The notes beneath the pieces are model-generated. The model did no database searches, was not told where the DNA came from, and worked only from the letters and a program-made list of their open reading frames with translations. Made by a program: the position numbers and the translations under genes. This document shows positions 23,066-35,789 of a stretch of DNA of 64,000 nucleotides, piece after piece. The DNA comes from Anodontia alba (taxonomy: Eukaryota; Mollusca; Bivalvia; Lucinida; Lucinidae). The DNA lies in NCBI GenBank assembly GCA_964016985.1, contig OZ024823.1, positions 66,918,514-66,982,513 of the forward strand. The letters are read 5' to 3'. How positions within the stretch are numbered: the first letter of the stretch is position 1; the number at the start of each line of letters is the position of its first letter.

Positions 23066-26000
23066 AACAAGAGGACCATGATGGTCCTATATCGCTCACC
23101 TGACCAAACAGATTTGCATATTTAATGTTGAAGTTTCAGCCAAGTTCACTGCTCTAGGATTTCTGTATAAACTTTATAGCACTAACCACCCCCACCCCCC
23201 TCCACCACACCCCAGGCCATGTTTTTTTACAAATCTTGACGACTTGAACTGAATCTTAAAAGAGGGTCACCAAAGGAACATTTCTGCCAAGTTATATTGA
23301 AATCTGTTCAGTGGTTTCTGACAAGAAGATTTTTTAAAGTTTTCTATTTAGATATATAGAGAAAATAAGCCCCCACCCCATGGCAGCCATGTTTTTTGAC
23401 GAATCATGACTGCTTGTACAATCTTGATAGAGGTTCACCAAAGCAACATTCCAGCCAAGTAATATTGAAATCGGTCATGGGGTATGTGACAATAAGAATT
23501 TTAAAATTTTCTATGCAGATATATATGAAAAATAAGCCCCGCCCCCCTGGGGGCCATGGTTTTTGACATATCATGAAGGCTTGAACAATCTTGGTAGAAG
23601 GTCACCAAAGCAACATTCCTGCCAAGTTACATTGAACTCGGTCCAACTGTTTCTTACGAGAAAATTTTTAAAGTTTTCTATATAGATATATAGGGAAAAT
23701 AAGCCCCGCCCCCTAGCAGCTATGTTTTTTGATGAATCATGACGGCTTGAACAATCTTTGTAGAGGGTCACCAAAGAAACATTCCTGCCATGTTGTACTG
23801 AAATCAGTCCATTGGTTTCTGAAAAGAAGACTTTTAAAGTTTTATATATAGATATATAGGGAAAATAAGCCCTGCCCCCGGCAGCCATGTTTTTTGACGA
23901 ATCTGATTACTTGAACAATCTTATTAGAGGGTCACCAAGGAAACATTTCTGCAAAGTTATAATGAAATCAGTTCAGTGGTTTCTGACAAGAACAGTTTTA
24001 AAGTTTTCTATAGATATATAAGGAAAATAAGCCCCGACTCCTGGCGGCCATGTTTTTTGACGAATCATGATGGCTTGAACAATCTTGATAGAGGGTTACA
24101 TAAGAAACATTCCTGCAATGTTACATTGAAATCGGTTAAGTGGTTTCTGAAAAGACTATTAAAATTTTCTATATAGATATATAGGAAAATAAGCCCTGCC
24201 CCCTAGTGGCCATGTTTTTTGACAAATCATAATGGTTTGAACAATCTTGGTAAAGAGTCACCAAGGAAACATTTCTGTGAAGTTATATTGAAATCAGTCC
24301 TGTGGTTTCTGACGACAAGATTTTTTCAAGTTTTCTATATAGATATATATGGAAAATAAGCCCGGCACCCTCTAGAGGCCATGTTTTTTGACAAATCATG
24401 ACGGCTCGAACAATCTTGATAGAGGGTCACTAAGGAAACATTTCTGCCAAGTTATATTGAAATCGGTCCAGTCGTTTATGACATGAAGATTTTTAAAGTT
24501 TTCTATACAGATATATATGAAAAATTAACCCCGTCCCCTAGCGGCCATGTTTTTTAACGAATCATGGCGGCTTGAACAATCTTGGTAGAGGATCATCGAA
24601 GAAACATTACTGTAAAATTATATTGAAATCCGTCCAGTGCTTTATGACACTAAGATTTTTAAAGTTTTCTATATAGGTATATAAGGAAAATAAGCCCCGC
24701 CACCCCCCCCCCCCCGCCCCCCCCCCGCCTGGCGTCCATGTTTTTTGACGAATCCAAATGGCTTGAACAATCTTGCAACAGGACCACCAACGGAACATTT
24801 TTGCAAAATTATATGGATATCGGTCCAGTGGTTTCAGACAAGAAGATTTTAAAAGTTTTCTATATAGATATATAGGGAAAATAAGCCCTGCCCCCCTGGC
24901 GGCCATGTTTTTTGACGAATCCAAATGGCTTGAACAATCTTGCAACAGGATCACCAAAGGAACATTTCTGCAAAATTATATTGAAATCGGTCTAGTGGTT
25001 TCGGACAAGAAGATTTTTAAAGTTTTCTATATAGATATATAGGGAAAATAAGTCCTGCCCCCTGGCGGCCATGTTTTTTGACGAATCCAAATGGCTTGAA
25101 CAATCTTGGTAGAGCATCACCAAAGGAAAATTTTTGCAAAATTATATTGAAATCTGTCCAGTGGTTTCAGACAAGAAGATTTTTAAACTTTTCTATATAG
25201 ATATATAGGGAAAATAAGCCGCGCCCCCCTGGCGGCCATGTTTTTTGACGAATCCAAATGGCTTGAACAATTTTCCTAGAGGATCACTAAAGGAACATTT
25301 TTGCAAAATTATATTGAAATCTATCCAGTGGTTTCGGACAAGAAGATTTTTAAACTTTTCTATATAGATATATAGGGAAAAAAAGCCCCGCCCCCTGGCG
25401 GCCATGTTTTTTGACGAATCCAAATGGCTTGAACAATTTTGGTAGAGGATAACCAAAGGAACATTTCTGCAAAATTATATTGAAATCCGTCAAGTGGTTT
25501 CTGACTAGAAGATTTTTTAAAGTTTTCTATATAGATATATTGGGAAAATAAGCCCCGCCCCCTGGTGGCCATGTTTTTTGACGAATCCAAATGTCTTGAA
25601 CAATCTTGCAACAGGACCACCAACGGAACATTTTTGCAAAATTATATGGAAATCGGTCCAGTGGTATCTGACAAGAAGATTTTTGAAGATTTTTAAAGAT
25701 TTCTATATAGATATATAGGGAAAATAAGCCCCGCCCCCTGGCGGCCATGTATTTTGATGAATCCAAATGGCTTGAACAATCTTGCAACAGGATCACCAAA
25801 GGAACATTTCTGCAAAATTATATTGAAATCGGTCTAGTGGTTTCGGACAAGAAGATTTTTAAAGTTTTCTATATAGATATATAGGGAAAATAAGCCCTGC
25901 TCCCTGGCAGCCATGTTTTTTGACGAATCCAAATGGCTTGAACAATCTTGGTAGAGCATCACCAAAGGAACATTTTTGCAAAATTATATTGAAATCGGTC

Positions 26001-27787
26001 CAGTGGTTTCGGACAAGAAGATTTTTAAACTTTTCTATATAGATATACAGGGAAAATAAGCCGCACCCCCCTGGCGGCCATGTTTTTTGACGAATCCAAA
26101 TGGCTTGAACAATCTTTCTAGAGGATCACTTAAGGAACATTTTTGAAAAATTATATTGAAATCTGTCCAGTGGTTTCGGACAAGAAGATTTTTAAACTTT
26201 TCTATATAGATATATAGGGAAAATAAGCCCCGCCCCCTGGCGGCCATGTTTTTTGACAAATCCAAATGGCTTGAACAATTTTGGTTGAGGATAACCAAAG
26301 GAACATATCTGCAAAATTATATTGAAATCCGTCAAGTGGTTTCTGACAAGAAGATTTTTTAAAGTTTTCTATATAGATATATAGGGAAAATAAGCCCCGC
26401 CCCCTGGTGGCCATGTTTTTTGACGAATCCAAATGTCTTGAACAATCTTGCAACAGGACCACCAACGGAACATTTTTGCAAAATTATATGGAAATCGGTC
26501 CAGTGGTATCTGACAAGAAGATTTTTAAAGATTTCTATATAGATATATAGGGAAAATAAGCCCCGCCCCCTGGCGGCCATGTTTTTTGATGAATCCAAAT
26601 GGCTTGAACAATCTTGCAACAGGATCACCAAAGGAACATTTCTGCAAAATTATATTGAAATCAGTCCAGTGGTTTCTAACAAAAAAATTTTAAAGTTTTC
26701 TATATAGATATATAGGGAAAATGAGCCCCGCCCCCTGGTGGCCATGTTTTTTGACCAATCCAAATGTCTTGAACAATCTTGGTAGAGGATCACCAAAGAA
26801 ACATTTCTACAAAATTATATTGAAATCGGTCCAGTGGTTTCTGACAAGAAGATTTTTAAAGTTTTCTATACAGATATATAGGGAAAATAAGCCCCGCCCC
26901 CTGACGGCCATGTTTTTTGACGAATCCAAATGGCTTGAACAATCTTGATAGAGGATCACCAAAGGAACATTTCTGCAAAATTATATTGAAACTGGTCCAG
27001 TGGTTTCTGACGAGAAGATTTTTAAAGTTTTTTATATAGATATATAGGGAAAATAAGCCCCACCCCCTGGTGGCCATGTTTTTTGACAAATCCAAATGTC
27101 TCGAACAATCTTGGTAGAGGATCACCAAAGAAACATTTCTGCAAAATTATATTGAAATCGGTCCAGTGGTTTCTGACAAGAAGATTTTTAAAGTTTTCTA
27201 TACAGATATATAGGGAAAATAAGCCCCGCCCCCTGGCGGCCATGTTTTTTTGACGAATCCAAAAGGCTTGAACAATCTTGGTAGAGGATCACCAAAGGAA
27301 CATTTCTGCAAAATTATATTGAAATTGGTCCAGTGGTTTCTGACAAGAAGATTTTTAAACTTTTCTATATAGATATATAGGGAAAATAAGCCCCGCCCCC
27401 TGGCGGCCATGTTTTTTGACGAATCCAAATGGCTTGAACAATCTTGGTAGAGGATCACCAAAGGAACATTTCTGCAAAATTTTATTGAAATCGGTCCAGT
27501 GGTTTCTGACGAGAAGATTTTTTGAGTTTTTAGTTAAAAAATCTATTTTTAGCTCCTGTGACCTAGATATGCAATGGACCGGAACCATTTGAACAACTTT
27601 GAAAGAGGATCAACCAAGGATCATTCCTGTGAAATTTGGTCAAAATCCAATCAGTGGTTTAGGAGGAGATGTTGTTTAAAGATTGTGAACGGACCGACGG
27701 ACGGACGGACGGACGGACGACGACGACGACGGACGGTGAGTGATCACAATACCTCACCTTGAGCCTTCGGCTCAGGTGAGCTAAAAA
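23066..27787 (+). mobile_element. HTE family C, copy 1 (about 26 units)
   Basis: Left end AACAAGAGG with hairpin GGACCATGATGGTCC, then X = GCTCACCTGA. ~167 bp units follow (CTATATAGATATATAGGGAA, AATAAGCCCCGCCCCCTGGC, GGCCATGTTTTTTGACGAAT, TTGAAATCGGTCCAGTGGTT). The first units carry AATCATGACGGCTTGAAC, later ones AATCCAAATGGCTTGAAC. A ~842 bp block of five units is duplicated (about 24800-25640 and 25640-26480). A diverged last module, an ACGG/ACG tract (27695-27735) and a hairpin at 27753-27781 (CTCACC(T)TGAGC..GCTCAGGTGAG) close it, followed by TAAAAA. A C-rich run near 24698-24728 enlarges one unit. Frames such as MAARGRGLFSLYIYIE are unit artefacts. Confidence 0.9.
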
Positions 27788-27954
27788 TCAAAGTACAGCT
27801 TTACTCTTAAAAATGTTCACTTAATATAGCTCAAACAAGTGGACAGGGTCACTCATATGGATATATCTGAACAAAGTATTATAAATTGTGGCATAATCAC
27901 TTATAAGTTATCCAGTTAACACATTATTTATTTTTACTTCAATTGCACAGAAAG

Positions 27955-28130
27955 CTCAGCAATCTTATACATTTGTTCTATAAGACACAGATGTTGGCGC
28001 TTTGTGGAAGCATGATAGAGGAACCCAGAGTACCCAGGGAAAACCATCGAACATATATGGGCTACCCGACTACCCTGTTTTATGCCTGTCCTGGGAATCC
28101 AACCTGGGCTGCAGCAGTCACAAGTGAGAG
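27955..28130 (-). mobile_element. Possible SINE-like fragment
   Basis: On the minus strand there is a B-box-like GGTTGGATTCC within GCCCAGGTTGGATTCCCAGG and, further along, GGTTTTCCCTGGGTACTCTG, a word resembling a motif common in invertebrate SINE-like repeats. The A box is not visible. The mariner element begins at its edge, so it may have been cut by that insertion, but I could not find the other half beyond 40171. Confidence 0.35.
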
Positions 28131-28345
28131 ACATACGAGGGTCATGCAAAAAGTTCTGTCACTAATAGGCTTACTTAGTTTTATCCCAGATATATTTTAA
28201 AATGCTTCACTGCACTTGAATGGGGTGTTGAATAGCTAATGATACCAGTTTATTTCATGTGAATTGCTTTCCAACTGACTGAGTTATTTCAAATTGAAAT
28301 AGATGCAGTCATATACACTGACCAATTTACTTGTTACATTAGAAC

Positions 28346-28884
28346 ATGGACCTGAAGACTAAAATTCATAGCTATATTAAATGCCGCATAGTCTTAATAT
28401 AGATTCAAAGCAGATATTTACTGAATTGTGTGGTATATATGAACCTCAGACCATTTCAATGCGCACAGTTTTTAGGTGGGTTAAAGCTTTTAAAACTGGG
28501 AAATTTTCTGTTGAAAATGATACCCGTCCTGGAAGGCCTAAAACCTCTGTAACCAAGGCTAACATCGCTGCTGTAAAGATTGTGGTCGAACAGGATGCGC
28601 GATTGTCTGTCAAAGATATAGCTAGTTGTACTGCCATATCAAAAGGCAGTGTCAAACAATTCTGAAAAAGCGTTTGGACCTGAGAAAGGTTTGCGCAAGG
28701 TGGGTACCTCATTTGCTCACTGAGGAGCAAGACACAACGCCTTAAATGTGCCTGGGAACTTTTGAAAACATACAAAGGCTGTAATAGTCGGGTTATTTCT
28801 AACTTGCTAACAGGTGATGAAACCTAGGTGCACATGTTTGAGCCACAAAGAAGGGCTGATAGTAAGCAATGGAAGCGAAAAGAT
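28346..28884 (+). pseudogene. mariner transposase, N-terminal and first catalytic part
   Basis: The reconstructed reading starts near ATG 28346 (MDLKTKIHSYIK), shifts frame near 28384, then follows IFTELCGIYEPQTISMRT, VFRWVKAFKTGKFSVENDTR, PGRPKTS and SVKDIASCTAISKGSV. This is the paired-type helix-turn-helix DNA-binding region with a GRPK motif. After another frameshift at about 28664 it continues LDLRKVCARWVPHLLTEEQ and LLTGDET, where D (28816-28818) is the first catalytic aspartate. The invariant W after DET is TAG (28825-28827). It ends at SKQWKRKD where HTE C inserts. Confidence 0.85.
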
Positions 28885-28885
28885 A

Positions 28886-31856
28886 AACAAGAGGACCATG
28901 ATGGTCCTATATCGCTCACCTGACCAAACAGATTTGCATATTTACTGTTGAAGTTTCAGCCAAGTTCACTGCGCTAGGATTTTTGTATAAACTTTATAGC
29001 ACTAACCACCCCCACCCCCCTCCACCACACCCCTGGCCATGTTTTTTTTACAAATCTTGACGACCTGAACTGAATCTTAAAAGAGGGTCACCAAAGGAAC
29101 ATTTCTGCCAAGTTATATTGAAATTGGTCCAGTGGTTTAAAAAGTTTTATATAGCTATAAAGCCCTACGCCCTAACGGCCATGTTTTTTGACGAATCATG
29201 ACAGCTTGAACAAACTTGGTAGAGGGTCACCAAAGGAATATTCCTACCAAGTTATATTGAAATCTGTTCAGTGGTTTCTGACAAGAAGATTTTTATAGTT
29301 TTCTATTTAGATATATAGGGAAAACAAGCCCCACCCCATGGCAGCCATGTTTTTTGATGAATCATGATTGCTTGTACAATCTTGATAGAGGTTCACCAAA
29401 GCAACATTCCAGCCAAGTAATATTGAAATCAATCATGGGGTATGTGACAAGAAGAATTTTAAAATTTTCTATGCAGATATATATGAAAAATAAGCCCCAC
29501 CCCCCTGTGGGCCATGGTTTTTGACGTATCATGAAGGCTTGAACAATCTTGGTAGAAGGTCACCAAAGCAACATTCCTGCCAAGTTACATTGAACTCGGT
29601 CCAACTGTATCTTACGAGAAGATTTTTAAAGTTTTCTATATAGATATATAGGGAAAATAAGCCCCGCCCCCTAGCGGCCATGATTTTTGATGAATCATGA
29701 CGGCCTGAACAATCTTTGTAGAGGGTCACCAAAGAAACATTCCTGCCAAGTTGTATTGAAATCGGTCCATTGGTTTCTGAAAAGAAGATTTTTAAAGTTT
29801 TATATATAGATATATAGGGAAAATACGCCCTGTCCCAGGCAGCCATGTTTTTTGACGAATCATGATTACTTGAACAATCTTAGTAGAGGGTCACCAAGGA
29901 AAAATTTCTGCAGTTATAATGAAATCGGTTCAGTGGTTTCTAACAAGAAGAGTTTTAAAGTTTTCTATATAGATATATAAGGAAAATAAGCCATGACTCC
30001 TGGCGGCCATGTTTTTTGACGAATCATGACGGCTTAAACAATCTTGATAGAGGGTTACAAAAGAAACATTCCTGCAAAGTTACATTGAAATCGGTAAAGT
30101 GCTTTCTGAAAAGACTATTAAAATTTTCTATATAGACAAATTATATAGGAAAATAAGCCCCGCCCCCTAGCGGCCATGTTTTTTGACAAATCATAACGGC
30201 TTGAACAATCTTGGTAAAGGGTCACCAAGGAAACATTTCTGCGAAGTTATATTGAAATCAGTCCTGTGGTTTCTGACGACAAGATTTTTTCAAGTTTTCT
30301 ATATAGAATTATATCGAAAATAAGCCCCGCACCCCCAAGCGGCCATGTTTTTTGACAAATCATGTCGGCTTGAACAATCTTGATAGAGAGTCACTAAGGA
30401 AACATTTCCGCCAAGTTATATTGAAATCGGTCCAGCCGTTTATGACAAGAAGATTTTTAAAGTTTTCTATATAGATATATAGGGAAAATTAACCCGCCCC
30501 CTAGCGGCCATGTTTTTTAACTAATCATGGCGGCTTGAACAATCTTGCAACAGGATCACCAAAGGAACATTTCTGCAAAATCATATGGAAATCGGTCCAG
30601 TGGTTTCTGACAAGAAGATTGTTAAAGTTTTCCATAAAGATATATAAGGAAAATAAGCCCCGCCCCCCTGGCGGCCATGTTTTTTGACAAATCCAAATGG
30701 CTTGAAAAATCTTGCAATAGGATCACCAAAGGAACATTTCTGCAAAATCATATGGAAATCAGTCCAGTGGTTTCTGACAAGAACATTTTTAAAGTTTTCT
30801 ATACAGATATACAGTGAAAATAAGCCCCGCCCCCTGGCGGCCATGTTTTTTGACAAATCCAAATGGCTTGAACAATCTTGGTAGAGGATCACCAAAGGAA
30901 CATTTCTGCAAAATTATATTGAAATCGGTCCAGTGGTTTCGGACAAGAAGATTTTTAAAAGTTTTCTTCATAGATTATATAGGGAAAATAAGCCCCGCCC
31001 CCTGGCGGCCATGTTTTTTTGTCGAATCCAAATGTCTTGAACAATCTTGGTAGAGGATCACCAAAGGAACATTTCTGCAAAATTATATTGAAATCGGTCC
31101 AGTGGTTTTGGACAAGAAGATTTTTAAAGTTTTCTATATAGATATATAGGGAAAATAAGCCCCGCCCCCTGGCGGCCATGTTTTTTGAGGAATCCAAATG
31201 GCTTGAACAATCTTGGTAGAGGATCACCAAAGGAACATTTCTGCAAAATTATATTGAAATCGGTCCAGTGGTTTCGGACAAGAAGATTTTTAAAGTTTTC
31301 TATATAGATATATGGGGAAAATTAGCCCCGCCCCCTGGCGGCCATGTTTTTTGATGAATCCAAATGGCTTGAACAATCTTGGTAGAGGATCACCAAAGGA
31401 ACATTTCTGCAAAATTATATTGAAATCTGTCCAGTGGTTTCTGACAAGAAGATTTTTAAAGTTTTCTATATAGATATATAGGGAAAATAAGCCCCGCCCC
31501 CTGGCGGCCATGTTTTTTGACGAATCCGAATGGCTTGAACAATCTTGGTAGAGGATCACCAAAGGAACATTTCTGCAAAATTATATTGAAATCGGTCCAG
31601 TGGTTTCTGACAAGAAGATTTTTTAAGTTTTTAGTTAAAAAATCTATTTTTAGCTCCTGTGACCTAGATATGCAACGGACCGGAACCATTTGAACAACTT
31701 TGAAAGAGGACCAACCAAGGATCATTCCTGTGAAGTTTGGTCAAAATCCAATCAGTGGTTTAGGAGGAGATGTTGTTTAAAGATTGTGGACGGACGGACG
31801 GACGGACATACGGACGACGACGACGACGACGGACAGTGAGTGATCACAAATCTCAC

Positions 31857-31886
<30 letters not shown>
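28886..31886 (+). mobile_element. HTE family C, copy 2 (about 16 units), inside mariner
   Basis: The left ~300 bp is almost the same as copy 1 at 23066. ~167 bp units show the same regional change from AATCATGACGGC to AATCCAAATGGC (near 30690). It closes with the diverged GTGACCTAGATATGCAA module, an ACGG/ACG tract (31788-31832) and hairpin 31852-31880 (CTCACC(T)TGAGC..GCTCAGGTGAG) plus TAAAAA. The insertion point is GAT/AAACGCCC in the transposase, an A-rich site with no clear duplication. Confidence 0.9.
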
Positions 31887-31888
<2 letters not shown>

Positions 31889-32348
31889 CCCATGTATTGC
31901 CAAGAGAACCATAAGTTCGAAAAAGATGTACGCAATTTTCTTTAATTCAAGTGGGCCAGTCGTTCAAGTGCCTTGTCCATCTGGTCATACAGTCACTGGC
32001 CGATTCTACAAGAATTCTGTACTGAAGAAAGTGAAAGAGTTTTACAATAAGAAACGACCAAGCAAAGGATGGTCAGGAGTCACCTTTTACATGACAACGC
32101 CTCCTCTCATAAGTGTAAGTTTGTTAAGTCTTTTTTGGCTTCTGAAAAGGTGAAAGTTTTAAACCATCCACCTTATTCACCTGACCTGAGTCCCTGTGAC
32201 TTCTTTTTATTTCCAAGGCTTAAGAAAATGCTTTCAGGAAATAAGTATACGTCTAGAAGTTCTCTTGGCAGTGCTATTTATCAGTGTCTCCAACAGATAC
32301 CAAAAGAAGACTATTTATCTGCTTTTCGCAGCTGGGTAAATAGGTTAC
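31887..32348 (+). pseudogene. mariner transposase, catalytic core fragment
   Basis: Continues from SKQWKRKD across the HTE. It reads MYAIFFNSSGPVVQVPCPSG and VTGRFYKNSVLKKVKEFYN, then shifts frame near 32067 into HLLHDNASSHK (second catalytic D, 32093-32095) and HPPYSPDLSPCDFFLFPRLK (third D, 32198-32200). The two aspartates are separated by exactly 34 residues, the DD34D spacing of mariner. The fragment continues SAFRSWVNRLQQ and stops at HTE L. Confidence 0.9.
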
Positions 32349-33588
32349 AACAAGAATTCCGCGGAAGGCGTCATCGCACCTGCTGGGGCAAAAGTCACAG
32401 GAGCCACAATCAGAACGTGATTATTAAATAAGTTTATTTCATTCTTAGCAGTGCTTAGTCGGAAAACTGGGTTGAAAAAAATGTAGACAAAGTGCCTAGT
32501 GGGGCACATATATTCCAGGCCAGTCCCATTCCCTCTAATGGCTATATCTTCAGCACTGACTTTTAGTATCATACAGCCCAATGATAATGGAACGTTGACG
32601 TAAAATGTGTAAAAGTCACTGGGGCATGAAATATAGGTCAAGGTCACCGGTCAAGGTACCTGCTAATTCAGTACATCAAGGAGAAGCATAATGCAAGGTA
32701 TGGTGGTTGTAGGCCTTATAGTTGAGGAGTTATCAAACATCAACGTAAAATGTGTCAAATATAGGTCAAGGTCACCGGGTCAAGGTACCTGCCAAGCTAG
32801 TGCAATGAGGTGAAGCACTATGCAAGGTTTAGTGGTTGTAGGTCTTATATTTGAGGAGATACCGAACATCAACATAAAATGCGTCAAAGTCACTGGAGTG
32901 CACAATATAGGTCAAGGTCACCAGGTCAAGGTACCTGCCGAGTCTGTACATCGAGAAGAAGTGCTATATAAGGTTTGGTGGTTGAAGGCCTTACAGTTGA
33001 GGACATATGGAAGGGTGACGTAAAAGGTGTAAAAGTCAATGGAGCGTGAAATATAGGTCAAGGTCACCCAGTCAAGGTACTTGCAGAGTCCGTACATTGA
33101 CGAGAAGCACTATGCAAGGTTTGTTGGTTGTAGGCCTTATATTTGAGGAGATATTGAACGTTGACGTAAAATATGTAAAAGGCACTGGAGCACAAAATAT
33201 AGGTCAAGGTCACCGGATCAAGATACCTGCCGAGTCAGTACATCTAGGAGAAGCACTATGCAAGGTTTGGTGGCTAGAGGTCTTACACTTGAGGAGATCT
33301 GGAACGTTGACGTAAATTATGTCAAAGTCACTGCAGCCAAAATATAGGTCAAGGTCACCAGGTCAAGGTATCTGCAGAGTCAGTACATTGAGAAGAAGCA
33401 CTTTGCAAGGTTTGATGGTAGTTGAGGAGATATTGAACGTCGACGCAAAATATGTCAAAGTCACTGGAGCGCAAAATATAGGTCAAGGTCACCGGGTCAA
33501 GGTACCTGTCAAGTCAGTACATCTAGAAGAAGCACTACGCAAGGTTTGGTAGTTGTACGCCTTCATATCATCATAATCGGATTTTTGA

Positions 33589-35175
33589 TTAACGTGCAGG
33601 TACAGGGGCAACATCCACATCAGTGGGCCCCCTTCCAGATAGCTGGCTTGCTGCACGCATGGCAGATCTCACACCAGATCTCCAGGTACGTCTATCATGA
33701 GGGTTGATAGCCGAGAGCTTCCTCTCTCTGCAATCCCTCTCTGTCAGCTGCTTCCATAACATTTTGGGCCTCCCAGGCCCACGCTTTCCATCAACCTGTA
33801 TGTCAAAGGCTGTCTTGATTGCACCACTGGAGCATTCCACATGTCCATACCATCGAAGTCTTCTCTCCTTCAGAATGAGGCCCAGATCCTCAATGCCAAG
33901 CCGCACAAGTAGATCATTGGACCTGGTGGTGACAATGTCTTGCGGCCTGACATTGCAGATCTGTCTGATCATTGCCCTGTCATTTCGCTGCAGACGCTGG
34001 AGGTACGGCTTTGTCAATGGCCAAGTCTCGCTGGCATGGAGCATTGCGCTCCACACACAAGAGCTGTACACATGGCCACGTGTTTTGAAAGAGAGGTGGC
34101 GTGAAGAGAGGACTGGTAGCAGATCCTTGAACTTCTTCCAGGCGGTTTTCACACGTGTCGTGGTTGAAAGTTCACAGCCACCTGCTGCTGAGAGCATGTC
34201 TCCTAGGTAGCAAAAGGAAGCTACCACCTCAAGCTTGTCAGGTCCAACCTGGACTTCCTTCTGTGGTCTGCCATCCAAGGGGCGTGCAGTTCCCTGGCAC
34301 CGTGTACATCTATAGTCAGGGTCCTTTTTCAAGCGCTTGAGCCCACTGCATTTCTTGTGCACCCAGTGCTTGCAGCCATTGCAGAAGATGCTGTTGCTGC
34401 CCACTCCAGTGTGACAGACAGCGCATGGAAACTCGCCTGAACTCTGCAGGAGGTCCAGTCCCGTACCGCAGATCATGATCTTTGTCTTTCCTGCATTTAC
34501 TCTCAGTCCTTTCTTCTCCATTGCTTCTTTCCAAGTCAAGAGCCTCCTGACACATTCCTCAAGTGATTCAGCGATGATAACAAGGTCATCGGCATAGAGG
34601 TCCTCCCAGGGGACCCCAGAGCGGAACTCTCGTGATAAGGCTTCAAGCACAATGATAAAGAGCAGTGGGCTGAGTACTGATCCTTGGTGAACACCAACCT
34701 TCACTTCAAACTCTTCACTGTACCCCTCACCAACACGGACATGGCTCCGTGCATTTGCATACATCCCCTGCACCAGTCGCACAATCCACTCCTCCACACC
34801 AAGTTTTCTCAGCACCCACCAGATGACCTTCCGAGGCACTCGATCAAACGCCTTCTCCAGGTCTACAAAAGCCATGTAGAGTCTCTTATTGGCAGCTAGA
34901 TACTTCTCTTGCAGCTGCCTGACAACAAAGATTGCGTCTGTAGTGCCTCTGCCTGGGACGAAGCCAAACTGGGAATTGTCAATTGACACCAACTGTCTGA
35001 TGAGGCCGTCCACAATCCTCTCCAGGATTTTCATAACCTGTTCTGTCAGCTTGAGACCGCGGTAGTTGCCCCTTTCCAATGCATCCCCTTTTCCCTTGTA
35101 GAGGCAGATAATGAAACTCTGCTCCCAGTCAGAGGGTACCTTGCCATCACGAATGATTGCAACCGCCCATGTCAC
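33589..35175 (-). CDS. LINE reverse transcriptase, C-terminal 528 codons (element is truncated)
   Basis: RNA-directed DNA polymerase that copies its own RNA at a nicked target. Motifs in order: NYRGLKLTEQVMKILERIVD (about 37-56), QFGFVPGRGTTDAIF (69-83), VDLEKAFDRVP with catalytic D105, GVHQGSVLSPLLF (161-173), YADD with catalytic pair at 194-197, and GLRVNAGKTKIMICG. Next comes a PHD-like zinc motif with C251, C254, C265, C268, H273, C276, C290, C293, then a C-terminal region with RRLRWYGHVE and GKRGPGRPK. The annotated start M is only the first Met after a frameshift; the true frame entered from upstream. The frame runs open to its stop, so decay is limited, but the element lacks its 5' half and cannot be autonomous. 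Confidence 0.88.
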   Translation of the reverse strand: MTWAVAIIRDGKVPSDWEQSFIICLYKGKGDALERGNYRGLKLTEQVMKILERIVDGLIRQLVSIDNSQFGFVPGRGTTDAIFVVRQLQEKYLAANKRLYMAFVDLEKAFDRVPRKVIWWVLRKLGVEEWIVRLVQGMYANARSHVRVGEGYSEEFEVKVGVHQGSVLSPLLFIIVLEALSREFRSGVPWEDLYADDLVIIAESLEECVRRLLTWKEAMEKKGLRVNAGKTKIMICGTGLDLLQSSGEFPCAVCHTGVGSNSIFCNGCKHWVHKKCSGLKRLKKDPDYRCTRCQGTARPLDGRPQKEVQVGPDKLEVVASFCYLGDMLSAAGGCELSTTTRVKTAWKKFKDLLPVLSSRHLSFKTRGHVYSSCVWSAMLHASETWPLTKPYLQRLQRNDRAMIRQICNVRPQDIVTTRSNDLLVRLGIEDLGLILKERRLRWYGHVECSSGAIKTAFDIQVDGKRGPGRPKMLWKQLTERDCRERKLSAINPHDRRTWRSGVRSAMRAASQLSGRGPTDVDVAPVPAR

Positions 35176-35789
35176 CGGCCGCTCTTATCATCTCCACCAC
35201 TATTCCTGATGGGCCCGGTGCTTTGCCTGCCTTCATCTGCGAGATAGCCTTCTTAACCATATCAATGGTGATTGGGATGGGCGGGCCTTCCACTGGTGAT
35301 TGATGTGACAGGTGGTCTGGGTCCCAGTCAAACTCAACACTGAGAAGCCTTTGGTAGTGCTCCAGCCAGGCCTTCTGCTTTGAGTCTTCGCTCATTGACA
35401 TCTCTCCTGCATCATTCTTCACAGGTTTGTCACCAACAACATCAGTGTTCTCTCTTCTAAACTGGTTAGCAAGGCGGTAGACTTCTGAAGACTTGGGGTC
35501 AATATTCTCGTAGACCTTCTTGTCGGCTTCTTAACGAGCATGGTGCACTGCATGTCTGGCATTTCGTTTGGCTGCATCGTATGATGCCCTAGTTCCTTTA
35601 CCAGCCTTCCAGGCCTTGAAAGCTGTCCGCTTGGCAGCAATGGCCTTTTCCACGTGTTCGTTCCACCACCAGGTTTCACGATGCCAACGGTGTGGCCGAG
35701 TTGTGCCACATACCTCCTCAGTTGTCTTGAGCAGTCCAGTCTTGATGTTGTTCCAGATATCCTCAGTGGCCCCATCAGCTTCACCTGCA
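35150..35789 (-). pseudogene. LINE ORF2 linker and RT-0 region, disrupted
   Basis: Minus-strand frame reading EDIWNNIKTGLLKTTEEVCG, TWWWNEHVEKAIAAKRTAF, then a TAA stop (about 35530-35532), then EADKKVYENIDPKSSEVYRL and ISQMKAGKAPGPSGIVVEMI. The A-P-G-P-(S/D)-G-I motif is the RT-0/1 entry of non-LTR retrotransposons. Near 35165 a frameshift with loss of several codons separates it from the long RT frame. One nonsense codon and one frameshift are the only disruptions seen. Confidence 0.8.

Noticed and set aside
23571..31725. Many 60-116 codon frames with the peptide MAARGRGLFSLYIYIE and relatives
   Set aside because: They recur with the ~167 bp unit of HTE C, which is not a multiple of three, and appear on both strands; they have no start context or domain. 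They are repeat artefacts.
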